From Plasmodium relictum (lineage: Eukaryota; Apicomplexa; Aconoidasida; Haemosporida; Plasmodiidae), in NCBI RefSeq assembly GCF_900005765.1, contig NC_041683.1, positions 434,001 to 498,000 on the forward strand: a stretch of 64,000 nucleotides of DNA. Reading direction: 5' to 3'. Numbering within the stretch: position 1 is the first letter of the stretch; every line of letters begins with the position of its first letter. A program made the position numbers and the translations under genes. Below the pieces are notes generated by a model. It saw only the letters and a list, made by a program, of their open reading frames with translations, ran no database searches and was not told the origin of the DNA. Positions 34,501 to 46,796 of the stretch are shown here, one piece after another.

Positions 34501-37500
34501 GAAATAGATATAAATAATATAAGCGAAAAAAATCATGGACTATATAATCATTGTGATGTATGTTCTAGGATTAATACAAACATTATAAATAATTTGAATC
34601 AAAATGAAAATTATTTTAGTTGCTTTTATATAGATAATTCCACTTATTTCATTAAAGAGAATGAAGAAAAGAAATTATATTTATATTTTTCTCCTTTTAT
34701 AAGTGGCAATTATTTTTGCTTTTTATTATTTTACGTTAGAGATAGAAAGACAAAATATCTTATTTCTACTTGCAAATTGAATTTTTTATTTTATATAAAT
34801 AATATAAAAGAAGAAGAAGTAATTAAAATGAATCCTGAACTTTTTAATTTTTCTTATAATTTAAAAGTATGCCCTATTAATAAAGAATTTCTTAAATGTA
34901 TAAAATTCATATTATGTAATATAAAAAAAAATAATAATGAATTGTTTTATACATATTTAAATAGTTATTTAGAAGATTTAAACAAAAACAAAAACGATTT
35001 TTATATTATTTGTGATAGTGATAAAGTGACAATAAAGGAAAATTCTATTTCATTTGATAATTTTGACTACAGTAAATACATGAAAGAAATACATAAGTTA
35101 AATATAGATAATTTATATAATAAAATAAAAAATGACATTAATTGTTATTGTTCTTTAAGCATAAAAGAAGAAATTAATGGAGTATTTGAATATAATTGTA
35201 TTCTTTTAAAAAAAAAAAAAAATATTTCTAATTTATTAAATTATAAAGAAATTAAAGATTCTTATTTAAAAGAAAAAGATAATAATATATATGATAATTA
35301 TTATAAATTATATAAAATTATTGCAAATGTTAATAATGGAAATAACTTAATAGCAATTACTTTTAATACAAGAGCATTTTTTTTATCAAAGAAAACAGTA
35401 CCATTATATAATTATACTAATAATAATATTATATACAAATGTGTTTACTCTGAAATAGTCGATAAAAATAACAATAAAATTGATTATAAAATTTTTAATA
35501 GTGAAGAATATATTGAAATCAATAAGGATGTGGAAATTTTTCATTTTGAAGTAACGTGCTATTCTACTATATCGTTAATTTGCAATTGTTTTTTAATTCT
35601 AACTAACATAAAAAATGAAGAAGATCAAATAAAAATTAAAATAGAAGCAAATATATCGAAACCTTATCCCAAAGAAACACTTAGTGCAAAGATATTAAGT
35701 AGGATGAAAAAAAATATTCAAATTGAAATATATAATGAATTAGATTTTCATTGTGAATTTAAAATTTATTCTGATTTATCTATTCTGTTTGGTGATAAAA
35801 CAATTGAAATGCTACCAAAGCAAAAGAAAGTCTATAATTTTTTTATTGAAAGTGTACATATAGGAGAATTTGTTGGATGTCTTATTTTTAAATTCTATAA
35901 ATTTATTGATAAAGACAAGCAAAATAGTATTTATTTTGATTATTTTTTTTGGTATAAAATTGTAATAAGTGTTGAATTAAATGAACCCTTAAAAATTATA
36001 TTTCTCGAAACATTTGTAGGTAACGAAATAAACAAAGAAATTGTATTAAAAAATAATAGAAATGAGAAAGAGGAATATTTTCTATTAACTTATATGAATG
36101 AATATATAGAAAAAAGACAAATAGAAATAGAAAAGAATGAAATATATGTTTATAATATTAATTACAAACCTAAAATACCAAATTATTTCGAAAATATAAA
36201 TCCATCAAGGAATTCAAATTTATTTTCAACTGATCATATCAATATATCTTCACATGATAGTACAAGTGACTCCTCTAAAGATTCTTCAGTTGTTTCATTT
36301 AATGAACAACGAAATGAAAATAACTTACTTAATAGTACGAATTATATTCTGAAAAAAAAAAAAAAAAGTAAAATAAGTCAAAATATTGATATGGATATTG
36401 CAAAAGAACTTTATAATTTCTATTATACATCTAATGAAGAAGACACATTGAACAATAAAAGTAATGATATAAAAGAAGAAATAAATCTATTTGAAAATTT
36501 ACAAACAAATCATAAAAAAAAAATAGATGTAATAAAAAATATAAAGACTAAGAATGATACACATGACGATGATATAAATAAAAATTATGTTTTAAAACAA
36601 AAATCAAAAAATTATTTTCAACAAAATGAGAAAAGAATATTCGAAGAATTGATTAATTATTGTAAAAAATATATAAATATAAATATTAATTATAACAATC
36701 AAAATATTGGTTTCTTTTTTATTTATAATAAAAATGAAGGAATAAATTATTACATTTTAATATTATTAGCAAAATTGAGAAATGAATTAGCAATATGCAA
36801 TTTCTCCGCTTGTTTTTCTAAATCATGTTTAATAAATATTGATTTTGATTTTAATTCTGAAAACAAAAGATTTGTCAGTCAGTTAAATAAAAATAATTCT
36901 ACTTATTCAGATAATTTTTTTTATAAAATTGTAGAAACTGTAAATAAGGAAGATATGGAAAAGAATTCATGTAAAAGTGATTTTATTTATGATCATGATA
37001 CTAATAATGATATTATTAGAAAATTAAATAATTATGAAGATAACATTGATAATAACTATCCATCAAATATAGATAACGAAACAAATACTAGTTTGGAAGT
37101 TAGATGTATTTATTTAAGTAATAAAATTAATTATAGTATTATAGATAATAAAAAGAAAAATAGGGTAATCATTAAATATAATCCATCATTAAAAACATCA
37201 CAAGAATGCTATTTTATAATAAGAAATAATTTATTTGGTGATTTTATATATTTAATGAAAGGATTTTATGTGGTAAAGAGAAAAATAAAAGAAAAGATAG
37301 TTATGAATAATTCTTGTTGCTTGTATCATTTTAATATAAACTTATTTAATCCATTTAACTGTAACATATTTATAGAATGCAAATTAAAAAAAAAAAAGAA
37401 AAATGATCGTAAAAATATTTTAGACAAGGATACTTATAACAAGAATAACTTCTTTAATAGTAGATATATAGATGAAGAAAAAAAAAAAAATAAATATGAT

Positions 37501-39538
37501 CTTGCTGTAAAAAAAGAAAAAGTTTTATTAAATAACGAAAATAATTATTTTAAAATTTTAAGTAACGAAAACTTTAAGATAAGAAATAGAAAAAATTTTT
37601 CATTACTAATAAAATTTTTCTGCAAGGATATTCGATCAAACAAAACTTTAATAATAATATTGCAACCGATACATAAAAATAGAAATAGTAAGAAACCATT
37701 TTCTATTATTTATGAATATATTTTATTTCTTAACAATTTATCAAAACACAATACTATTAAAGAAATATGTTTATTAAATGATGAGAATTTTAATAGCTCG
37801 AACCAAAATGAAAAACAAAAAATGAAACAGGATTATTTTTCAAATAATGCATTGTCATATGAATCAATTAGATATATAGAAACACTCAATTGCAATAAAG
37901 ACAAATGTAATAAAATGAATGAAATATATAAGAACGAAGAAGATTTCATAGGATACAACTTAAAAGAAACAGATACACATATAAATGTAGTAAATGAAGA
38001 ATCAAAAAAGAATGAATGTAGTATCAGTGAATCTAGTTTTAATAATTCTAGCATTAATGAATCTTTAATTAGTAAAAATAGTATCAATGCATTTAATATT
38101 GATGAATCTAATAATTGTGAATCATTTGAAAATAAATTAAAAAAACAGTATACATATGAGAGTGAATTAAGTGAAGAAGAATCAATTTGTGACGATGAAT
38201 TATTCAATGAAAAATTAATTTATTATAAAGAAAACGACAATACTATTGAAGAAACCTATAATTTTTTAAAAAATGACAAAATAATGTATCACAATGAAAA
38301 AAATTTTATTGAAAGTTTGTGTAAAAAAAAAACATATGTAAAAATATATATAAATAAAAGAAAAGTAAACGAAAGAGAAGAATATAAAATTTTATTAAAT
38401 GAATTAGAAAATTCAAAAAGTAAAAAAAAAATTTTACATAGAAATATTGAAAAAAATAAATGCATTTATAAAATTTTTTTAATAAATTTAAAAAACTTAA
38501 ATAATAATTTAGAAAGAAATACTAATATTAAAATCAATAATATATTTTTTGATATAGATGAAGAATTACTAAATGATTATTTATATATTGATATAATAGA
38601 AGATACAGAATATGTTTTAGTAATAAGTTTAGAATTGATAGCTTATTTACCTTTCCATTGTAATTTTTTTATAATGATTAAAAAAATAAAACCGGAAAAT
38701 GAAGAAAAAGAAAATATAGAAATATCTATAAATGAAAAAAAGGAATTTACAACTATAGAAAAAAATTATATACTTGTAGAAATTTTTAATTATATTAATT
38801 TATCTAGAAAATATCTAAATGTTTTTATTGATAATAACTTATGCTCAGAAACAAAGTTAAATATTTTTTACAAGCATACCAATGATTCATATTTTGATAC
38901 ATATATTATTAATTATAATCAAGCTTCCAGTAATTTATTAAGAGATGAAATAATAAATTATGAGATAAAACCCAAATCAGGAATATTAAAACATAACAAT
39001 TATAATAAATTTTTAATTATTAGAAATAATAAAAACAACATAATAAGTTTTAATAATTCCTTTTTACTTTTAATTAAAACAAAGAAAAAAATTTACTCTT
39101 ACATAATATTTACTCATTATTCTCCTATTAATAATATTTGTACAACGGTATAATAAAAAAAAAAAAAGGAAATATTAAAAAAAAATGTTTATATATACAT
39201 TTATTATTCAAAAAAAATATTTAACATCTTCATTTTTAGTATGAGCAAAGTAAGATAAAAGAGATAATGAATAAAAACAAGAAAACATTTAGTGAGGTTT
39301 TTAACACATTTAAGCAGGTAAAAATAAAAATGATTGAATTTAATAAAAAAAAAAAAAATTTTTAAATAATATATGTATATATATGTGTTTATATTTTTAA
39401 AATGAAAATATATACATAATTTAAAAATATATATATATATATATATAGGATAAAAAAGAAAGCATAATATTTAATGAAAGGGATCAAATTATTATTGAAG
39501 ATATTTCCATGTCAACAAAGGAAATAAAAAATTTTTAA
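25214..39538 (+). CDS. CFAP47-like giant axonemal protein (multiple ASH domains plus CH-like segment)
   Basis: I rebuilt ten exons: 25214-26282, 26570-28479, 28587-28699, 28802-28920, 29120-29316, 29513-31576, 31864-33929, 34116-39147, 39240-39317 and 39449-39538, all GT-AG and in phase, about 4,245 residues. Exon 8 may instead begin at 34071, in the same frame. The start MNEEIENKFDLLDVEPKFLE and the next lines (KSLKIKNICS, KKLAPGTTEKILVEFSF) follow the ASH pattern of a short strand, 'N-x-S', then a gly/pro turn. Similar units recur, for example CKNNFTYNFTLKIKNVG, LKIKNVSDKNIEWKLYI and KNLEINLLNNTDRKVEI. Near residues 2130-2315, FEHILFEWLYFHYNN and IYDLRDLVIIIYTIISHIP resemble the calponin-homology segment that CFAP47 embeds among its ASH domains, here split by a low-complexity insert. 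HYDIN is the main alternative. The likely site of action is the axoneme of the male gamete, the only flagellated stage. Confidence 0.75.
28515..28566. repeat. (AT)26 microsatellite in an intron of the CFAP47-like gene
   Basis: An uninterrupted alternating A/T run of about 52 bp sits in the 107-bp intron between exons 2 and 3, ending 21 bp before the acceptor. Confidence 0.95.
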
Positions 39539-39895
39539 CTTCATTTTTTTAAAATGATAATTTAATTAAAAGATCCTTATAAATAATTATATATATATTA
39601 ATTCATATATGTGTAATTTCAAGAAAATAAAATACCTAAAATAGTTAAGAATATATAATTATATGAATAAATTTCTTTTAATTATTTATTCTAATGTAAA
39701 ATAAAATCAACTTTATTAGTTTTTTTTTAATTCTTGGATATCTACACAATTTTAACAAAACGACGATAGAACTTTTAAATTTTATGTTTCATTAAATATA
39801 TATATATATATATATATATATAAAGAAAAAGAAAAGATTATATTTAAAAAATTAAAAGATATTTTTAAAAATATATTTAAAAACAGTGTATTAAG

Positions 39896-39926
<31 letters not shown>

Positions 39927-40547
39927 GTATACAATATTTTTTTTATTTTTTAAAAAAGCACAAAAAAATATTTCTATAGAAGCATTTTTTCATGAACTAT
40001 TAATCTAAAAAAAAAAAAAGAAAAAGAAAAAAAACATATCTACAATACAATGATATAATTATAATGAAATATATTAAAAAAATATATTAATTAAATCATT
40101 GTATTGTAAAATAAAGAAAATAAAATTTTCTTAGAAATTCAAATTAAAATCATTTATAATATTTATTTCTGAAATAAAAAATAAATAACGTATGTGCAAA
40201 ATATTTTCTTGTTTATTATAATTTTTAGGAATTATATATTTACTTATCTTTAATTATGTACTCATTTATATCTCTTTTTTTTTTTTTTTTTTTGTTTATT
40301 GTATCTTTTTACACAAGTATATACATAAAGATATGATAATAAATGCACATATATAAATTATTACATATTTTTATATATTATAATAAATGCCAATAAATGG
40401 GATATGCATATCTATTTTATAAACTGAATATATAGATTTTTATATAATTCAAAAGAAATTTATTAAAATCGCTCTACAATACGTTGTATATATATTATTT
40501 TTATTTTATTCTTTTCTTTTTTTTTTTCTTAAATTATTTCCCTATTT
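39539..40547. other. Convergent intergenic region with hairpin
   Basis: About 1 kb lies between the stop codons of the CFAP47-like and SAPS genes. It contains two (TA)n runs (39798-39822, 39899-39926) and the hairpin listed separately. No gene is seen. Confidence 0.6.
40042..40107. repeat. 66-bp inverted repeat (hairpin) between convergent genes
   Basis: The arm ACAATACAATGAT (40042-40054) is perfectly complementary to ATCATTGTATTGT (40095-40107). Inside, AATATATT at 40068-40075 and 40081-40088 pairs with itself (AATATATT is its own reverse complement), leaving a short A-rich tip. The result would be an interrupted stem on either strand. It could mark a transcript 3' end or be a chance palindrome. 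Confidence 0.75.
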
Positions 40548-43500
40548 TTAATTACTAAAAGAATTATTATCACTATTTTTTATGGTATCCGAACTATTAT
40601 CTATTTTACTCTTTATATCATATATATAATTATTGCTGTTATCAGAAAAATGTATGTTTTTACTATTATGGTCATCGTTTAATTCAGAATAGTTATCAAA
40701 CTTATCATCATAATCATTTTTGTAATTATTTATATCATAATCATTTTTGTAATTATTTATATTATAATCATTATGTTCATTAATATTATCACATCTATTA
40801 CTATAATTATCTTCAGCATTATGATTATTTAAATTTTCAGAATCTATATTATTAAAATTGCAATTCGAACTTAGTGAGTAGTCTGAATTATTTTTATGAT
40901 AAATATTATCATATTTTGTATAATCATTTTTATTTTCGTCAAACAATATATCTATTACATTTGAATATCCACTGAAATTATTATCTTTGTTTTCTAAATC
41001 TTTTTTATTATCATTACAAATATTACTTATTTCGTTATGATCAACTTCTGTTTTTTTTTCATCACTATAGTTCACATCATTAAAATATAAAGAATAATGA
41101 TTCAGTTCATCTATTATGATATCATTCCATCCAGATACAGTTACTAAAAAATTAGATAACCATTTAATTTCTAATGATTTATTACTTAAAATTTGACATA
41201 TATGTAAAAGATGAGCTTTATATCCACAATCGATAAAACTTTCAAATTTTTTTTTTTTTTTTTTATTTTTGATATTCCTGCACCTTCTTACTGCATCGAA
41301 ATATCGTAAACATTTCGGTAGGAAAGTCGTTAACGCTAAAATATAATATAATAAGTATGAATATTCGTTTTCTTTAAATATAATTGTTTGTAATAAGTCA
41401 CAAACAGATATGTGTAACAAATTATTCCATTTATATTTAAAAAAAATATCAATAGATATATCGAAAAAACCTTCGTCTATTATTTCTGTTAATATATTTT
41501 TTGATTTTGTTTTTATTAATGTTTTAATTAACTGAATAATTTCTAATGTAGTAAAACCAAGTATATTTTTATTTTTATTTTTATTTATATTTTTAATATA
41601 TAACTTCATAATATCTTTTATATAACTAAAAAAACATATATCAATAAATGTACTATTCTCTAAGTATTCTATCCATTTTGATAATGGAATATTAGCATCT
41701 CCTTCTTCTTTCTGAAATATATGAAAAGTATCTTGTTTATTATTTTCATCAAGGATATTAGGATCATTTGACAAACTAAATGTATCTTTATTTTTTTCTT
41801 CTTTTATAATTCCATCTTTTTTATTAATTTTATTGCTTGCTATTTTTTTCATTTTATTTAATACTTCTTCAAATTTTATTTTCTTCAAATGATTTAAACT
41901 ATCATCTTCTTCTTCTGAAGAAGAAGCTTCTGAGCTATATGAATTAGAAGTATCATTATTAGTATTTTCATTTTCGTTTTCTTTATAATTGGAGTCATTT
42001 ATATTATAAGAGTAGCTTATATCATAAATATTTTCATTTTTAATTTGTTCATTGTTTTCTGTCGTATTGTTTTTTTGATTATTTTGAATGTTATAGAAAT
42101 TAGAAGATTCATTTGTCACACCATTCTTATTATCAGGATTTTTTTTTTCATTTGATAATTTATTATTATCTAAATGTATTATATTATCAATAGAATTACT
42201 ACTGGCATTATTAACATTATTACTATGATTATCACTGTTATTATTATTATTATTTATATAATTATATATATTATTAATACTGTTACAATCGTTATCATAA
42301 TTACTTAATACATTATCACCGTTAAAATTATTATTTTTTTTCATTTTTGTGTCTTCTATATTTTTATTTCCATTGTAATTAGAATCTTCTTGATTTTCTT
42401 TCTTAACAAGCTCTTTATAACTTTCTTTGTTATTTTCATCATTTAAATTGTTTTCTTTATTAATAAATGAGAAATAATTTGTTTCAATATTGTTATTAAT
42501 ATTATTATTATTATTAGTGAATAAATTATTTAATTCATAATTTTTTTTCTTAAATTCTAATTCTTTTTCTTCTTCTTTTTCTTTTTCTTTTTCTTTTTCT
42601 TTTTCTTCTTCTTCTTCTTCCTCTTTTTTCTGTATTTCTTCTTTTTCTTCATTTATAATATCCATATTATTATTTTCTTCCATTTTTTTTTTATTTAAAT
42701 TATTTATTTGCTTTTCTTTATTTATATCTTCTTTTTCTATTTCGCTTTTTTCTATTTCTCTTTTTTCTTTTTCAAATCTTTCTAAATTTGTAATATTATT
42801 AATAATATCGTTAGGAATGTTTTTTTTTACATGCTCATTATTTTCACTTTCTTCTTTTGTTATGCATTCGGTGATATTTCTTGAGGTTTGGTTTTCTATC
42901 ATTTTATTCGGCTTTCTCTTTTTTTTCTTTTTATATTTTTCCATTTCTTTAATATTATTTTTTTTCAATTCTTCTTCTTTATTATATATTTCTAAGCATT
43001 CATAAAAATTGATATTGTTATAAGTTTTAGCTAAAACAGTGTAATGCAACAAATCAGAAATAATAGTAATAGCAGCTGAAATTGTATAGGGGCATTCAGA
43101 AAAAACGCATTTTATTAAATATGAAAAGGATAATTGTGAAGCTAAATCTACTAAAAAGTAATTAAAATAATAAATTTCAGTTTTTCTAACAAATATATCT
43201 CTAATTAGACAAGTTATATTATCTTCTCTATCACAGGGAATATAAACATGCTCACAGAAGTTTCCATCTAAATTACTTAAAATTAAATAAATGATATCCT
43301 TATTATCAAATATACACAGATATGGATCTTTAACAAACAATAAAACTTTAAATAATTCAGTTATATTTCTAGAATAAAAATGATATAAAAAAGCTTTTAA
43401 ATATAGTTCTTTTTTCTTTTTTAAAAAATTAACGACATCTTGTGTATTCTTATTATAAATAACTATAGCACATCTACTAAAGTATCCAGCTAAAACTTCA

Positions 43501-43859
43501 TTTAATTGATCTTTATTCAATATAAATTTCCAAAAATATTTCATTAGCTTATCGTTATATACGATTGATTCAATAATTAATTTATTTTCTGAACTTATTA
43601 TTTGATGACTTTTATAAGGAAATTTATATGATTTATCATAATTATCTTTTTCATTCGATTCTTCAATAATATAACTTAAAATTTTTTTTAAATTTTCTTC
43701 TTTTACTAAAAAATTTAACAATTCTATATTCTCTGATTTTATTTCTTGAATTAATCCTTCATAATTTAGAATACTATCTAAATCATTTGATTTAATATAT
43801 TTTTTTATATCAAATGTAATATCATCATTTTTAAAACGCCAATATAAACCGCTTTCCAT
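40548..43859 (-). CDS. SAPS-domain regulatory subunit of PP6/Sit4-type phosphatase
   Basis: This is a single exon of 1,103 residues. Residues 1-280 match the start of the SAPS domain: YWRFKNDDITFDIKKYI, a 'SNDLDSILNYEGLIQEIKS' block, ELLNFLVKEENLKKILSYI, KFPYKSHQII and LNEVLAGYFSRC. A run of roughly 390 residues rich in Asn, Glu and Lys then interrupts the domain. The second half resumes near residue 680 with WIEYLENSTFIDICFF, LGFTTLEIIQLIKTLIKT, FKYKWNNLLHISVCDLLQ and GYKAHLLHICQILSN. The last 150 residues are Asn/Asp/Tyr-rich with a 27-bp duplication (40708-40765). SAPS proteins (yeast Sit4-associated proteins, human PPP6R1-3) bind and direct the PP6 catalytic subunit. Residues outside the SAPS core are poorly conserved. 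Confidence 0.88.
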   Translation of the reverse strand: MESGLYWRFKNDDITFDIKKYIKSNDLDSILNYEGLIQEIKSENIELLNFLVKEENLKKILSYIIEESNEKDNYDKSYKFPYKSHQIISSENKLIIESIVYNDKLMKYFWKFILNKDQLNEVLAGYFSRCAIVIYNKNTQDVVNFLKKKKELYLKAFLYHFYSRNITELFKVLLFVKDPYLCIFDNKDIIYLILSNLDGNFCEHVYIPCDREDNITCLIRDIFVRKTEIYYFNYFLVDLASQLSFSYLIKCVFSECPYTISAAITIISDLLHYTVLAKTYNNINFYECLEIYNKEEELKKNNIKEMEKYKKKKKRKPNKMIENQTSRNITECITKEESENNEHVKKNIPNDIINNITNLERFEKEKREIEKSEIEKEDINKEKQINNLNKKKMEENNNMDIINEEKEEIQKKEEEEEEEKEKEKEKEKEEEKELEFKKKNYELNNLFTNNNNNINNNIETNYFSFINKENNLNDENNKESYKELVKKENQEDSNYNGNKNIEDTKMKKNNNFNGDNVLSNYDNDCNSINNIYNYINNNNNNSDNHSNNVNNASSNSIDNIIHLDNNKLSNEKKNPDNKNGVTNESSNFYNIQNNQKNNTTENNEQIKNENIYDISYSYNINDSNYKENENENTNNDTSNSYSSEASSSEEEDDSLNHLKKIKFEEVLNKMKKIASNKINKKDGIIKEEKNKDTFSLSNDPNILDENNKQDTFHIFQKEEGDANIPLSKWIEYLENSTFIDICFFSYIKDIMKLYIKNINKNKNKNILGFTTLEIIQLIKTLIKTKSKNILTEIIDEGFFDISIDIFFKYKWNNLLHISVCDLLQTIIFKENEYSYLLYYILALTTFLPKCLRYFDAVRRCRNIKNKKKKKKFESFIDCGYKAHLLHICQILSNKSLEIKWLSNFLVTVSGWNDIIIDELNHYSLYFNDVNYSDEKKTEVDHNEISNICNDNKKDLENKDNNFSGYSNVIDILFDENKNDYTKYDNIYHKNNSDYSLSSNCNFNNIDSENLNNHNAEDNYSNRCDNINEHNDYNINNYKNDYDINNYKNDYDDKFDNYSELNDDHNSKNIHFSDNSNNYIYDIKSKIDNSSDTIKNSDNNSFSN

Positions 43860-44832
43860 TTCAAAAAAATATTTTCAATTAATAAAAAAGTAAAATGTAA
43901 CAAGAATCATATAAAATAATATAAAAAAAAAAAAAAAAAAAAACTAACATAAAAGAGTTTGAACTAAACAAATATAAAATATCAGTGAAATTAATCTTAT
44001 GTTAAATAAAAATAAAGTTAAACCAAATTTAAATAATTAATAATAAATAATAAAAAAAAGCATTACCTATAAAATAGACCAAATTAGTGCAAATAAATAA
44101 AACTAAATATATATATATAAAAGAAAAAAATAATAATTAACTATATTTTATAATAATATGTTATTATGCATATTCATATAATAAGACATTTCAGCATAAT
44201 TTAAATTAAACTTTTTTTTTTTTTTTTTTATCCTTCTTATGATAATTCTTTGAAACACAAGGTTTTCATATATAATTTAAAATTTTCTATTTAAAAAAAA
44301 AAAATAAAGAAAATAAATTGTCTAATATAAATATATATATATATGTTTGTATTAAAAAGTATATAATTTCACAAAAAATTGTATTTTAATTTTATTAATA
44401 AAAAAAACTATAAAAAAAATACTTTTCAAAAATAATTTCAATGAAAATAAGAAAATAATAAATTTTGTGTATTATTGAAAAATTAAATTTAGATTAAATA
44501 AAAATATTATTTATATATTATTCATACATATACATATATATAACTTTTGAATTTAAAACAAAAAAAAAAAAAAAAAAGAGTACATAGACAAGATGCTACC
44601 TTTCTACAATTATAAATAAAATGCTTTTAGCAATTTTAAATTTATATATATATTTTTTTTTCAATGATATTTTAAATATACTTTTTATAAAAAAAATTTA
44701 AGCATATGTATAAGCATAATATATATAATATTTTTAGAGTAAAATATTATTATATTTTTAGTGTAAATTATTTCAATGTATTTATTTTTGACAAATTTAT
44801 AAAAATGTTATAAATGTATAAATAATATAAAA

Positions 44833-44874
<42 letters not shown>

Positions 44875-46796
44875 TATAATAATTTTGATGCTGTTTAGTT
44901 TTTTATTAAAAAAAAATTAAAAATTTTTAATTTAAATAAAAATGTTAAACTTAAAAATTTATAAAGTACAAAATTTTCAATAACTCGAAAAAAAAAATTA
45001 GATAAAATAAAATATATAAAATTACAAATCAAATTATAATGGATATAAATATTATCGCATTTTTTTTAATTAATTTTCATTTTAAGTTTATAAATATAAA
45101 ATAATATTATAACTCATCTTTTTTAACAAGCTTAGTAAATATAAAAAATTTATATTCTATGCTATCATTTAGATAATTAGTATACTCCTGCAAATAAAAA
45201 AATTTATAAATTATTTTTTTTACAACGAAATAAAAAAAATAAATTTATTTTTTGTGTTATTTTATTTGAAAGGATTTAGATAAATAAAGAAAAAAAAAAA
45301 AATAAATATTTTATACACAATACTGAAACATTTATTTTCATATATTAGTTTTGAATATAATAAAAAAGGTTTAATTAAAATAATAAGAAAAAAAAAAAAG
45401 AGGTATTATATATATACATATGTTACAAGGTGATATCTTTTAATTATATGTACACTTTTTCTTTTTTTTTTAAATAGATTTTATAGACGTTGTATTTAAA
45501 GTATTAAATAATTTTTCATTTAAATTAATATATTTTCATTTCTTATAGTTGATATATAAATTAGACTTGCACAATGTAAAGAAAAAAAAAAAAAAGAAAA
45601 GAAAATGGCACTTAAGATAAAAATATAATTTTTTAAATAATTTTCTTTTGCTGATAATAATTCACCATTTTTGATATTCATTTAATAGAAAATATTTTAA
45701 AAAGTGTATTAAGTTAATTATTTTAATGTTCATTCAAAGTATATAACCCCAATAAAATGTATTCAATAAATATATATTTAAATAATTATTCAAATAGTAT
45801 AAAAATTTATATATGTATTAAAATAAGTATTAAGCAATTATTAGAATAGCATACATACACTTAAGTTACATTTAAAATTTTAAGTATTTAAATTACCATT
45901 TGAACAAGGGTAATTTTACTTCTTTTATAAACTACTCACCTACTTTTTTTTTTTAGAAAAGTAATTAAAATTATTTTTGTGTAATTTATTTGATAATAAT
46001 TTAATTTTTTTTTTTTTTTTTAAAAAAAAAATTCTTGAAGTCCAATATGCATACATATGGATTCATATATTTAGTATGAATAAAAAAAAATAATAAAAGC
46101 ACAAAGAAAAAAAAAAAAAAAATGAAATATTTCGTGTTAAGAGAAAAAATAATTTTTTATAAAAGTAAAAATAAAATGAATATATTAAAATTTTTATAAG
46201 ATATTTTAATCCTTAATATATAATTTAAAGTATTATATAAAACAAGCAAAAAAAAAAAAAAAAATAAACTATATAAATTAAATATATATATATAATATAT
46301 TTATATATTTTTATAATAATTTAAAAAAGTATAACTTGTAGTGATACAAGTAAATATATATATAAGAAAAAAAAAAATTCACAATATATGAATATATGTG
46401 AAAAAAATAATTAAAAATGATTACAATAGTAAATTTTTTAGAAAAATAAATAAATGGAAAAAATCTTTTAAAAATATATAAATATTGTTATAAAAAAAAA
46501 AATTTAACAAAAATGTTAAGTATATAAAAAAAAAAAAAAATTCTTTTTTATAAATAAAGCCTATATTATTATAATTAGGTTAAAATCCTTTCTTTAAAAA
46601 CTTTTATTTATACAATTTCATACAACTATTTAAAAAAGAAAAAATTTACAGAGTCCTTTTTTATCCTATTTTTATATTAATAAAAAAAAAGAAAGTAAAG
46701 GAGTGAAGAGTGAAAGCTATATAATATTTTGTTTGTATTTATTTTTATACTTGCTTTGTTCTTTTTCTTTTTTCTTTTTCCACTTTTTATTTAAAA
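43860..46796. other. Long divergent intergenic region, no gene seen
   Basis: This 2.9-kb region lies between the starts of the SAPS and eIF3m genes and should contain both promoters. It is very A/T-rich with repeated poly(dA) (43923-43942, 46251-46264) and (TA)n (44842-44872). No ORF over 60 codons, no tRNA-like or other structured RNA could be supported. Confidence 0.55.
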
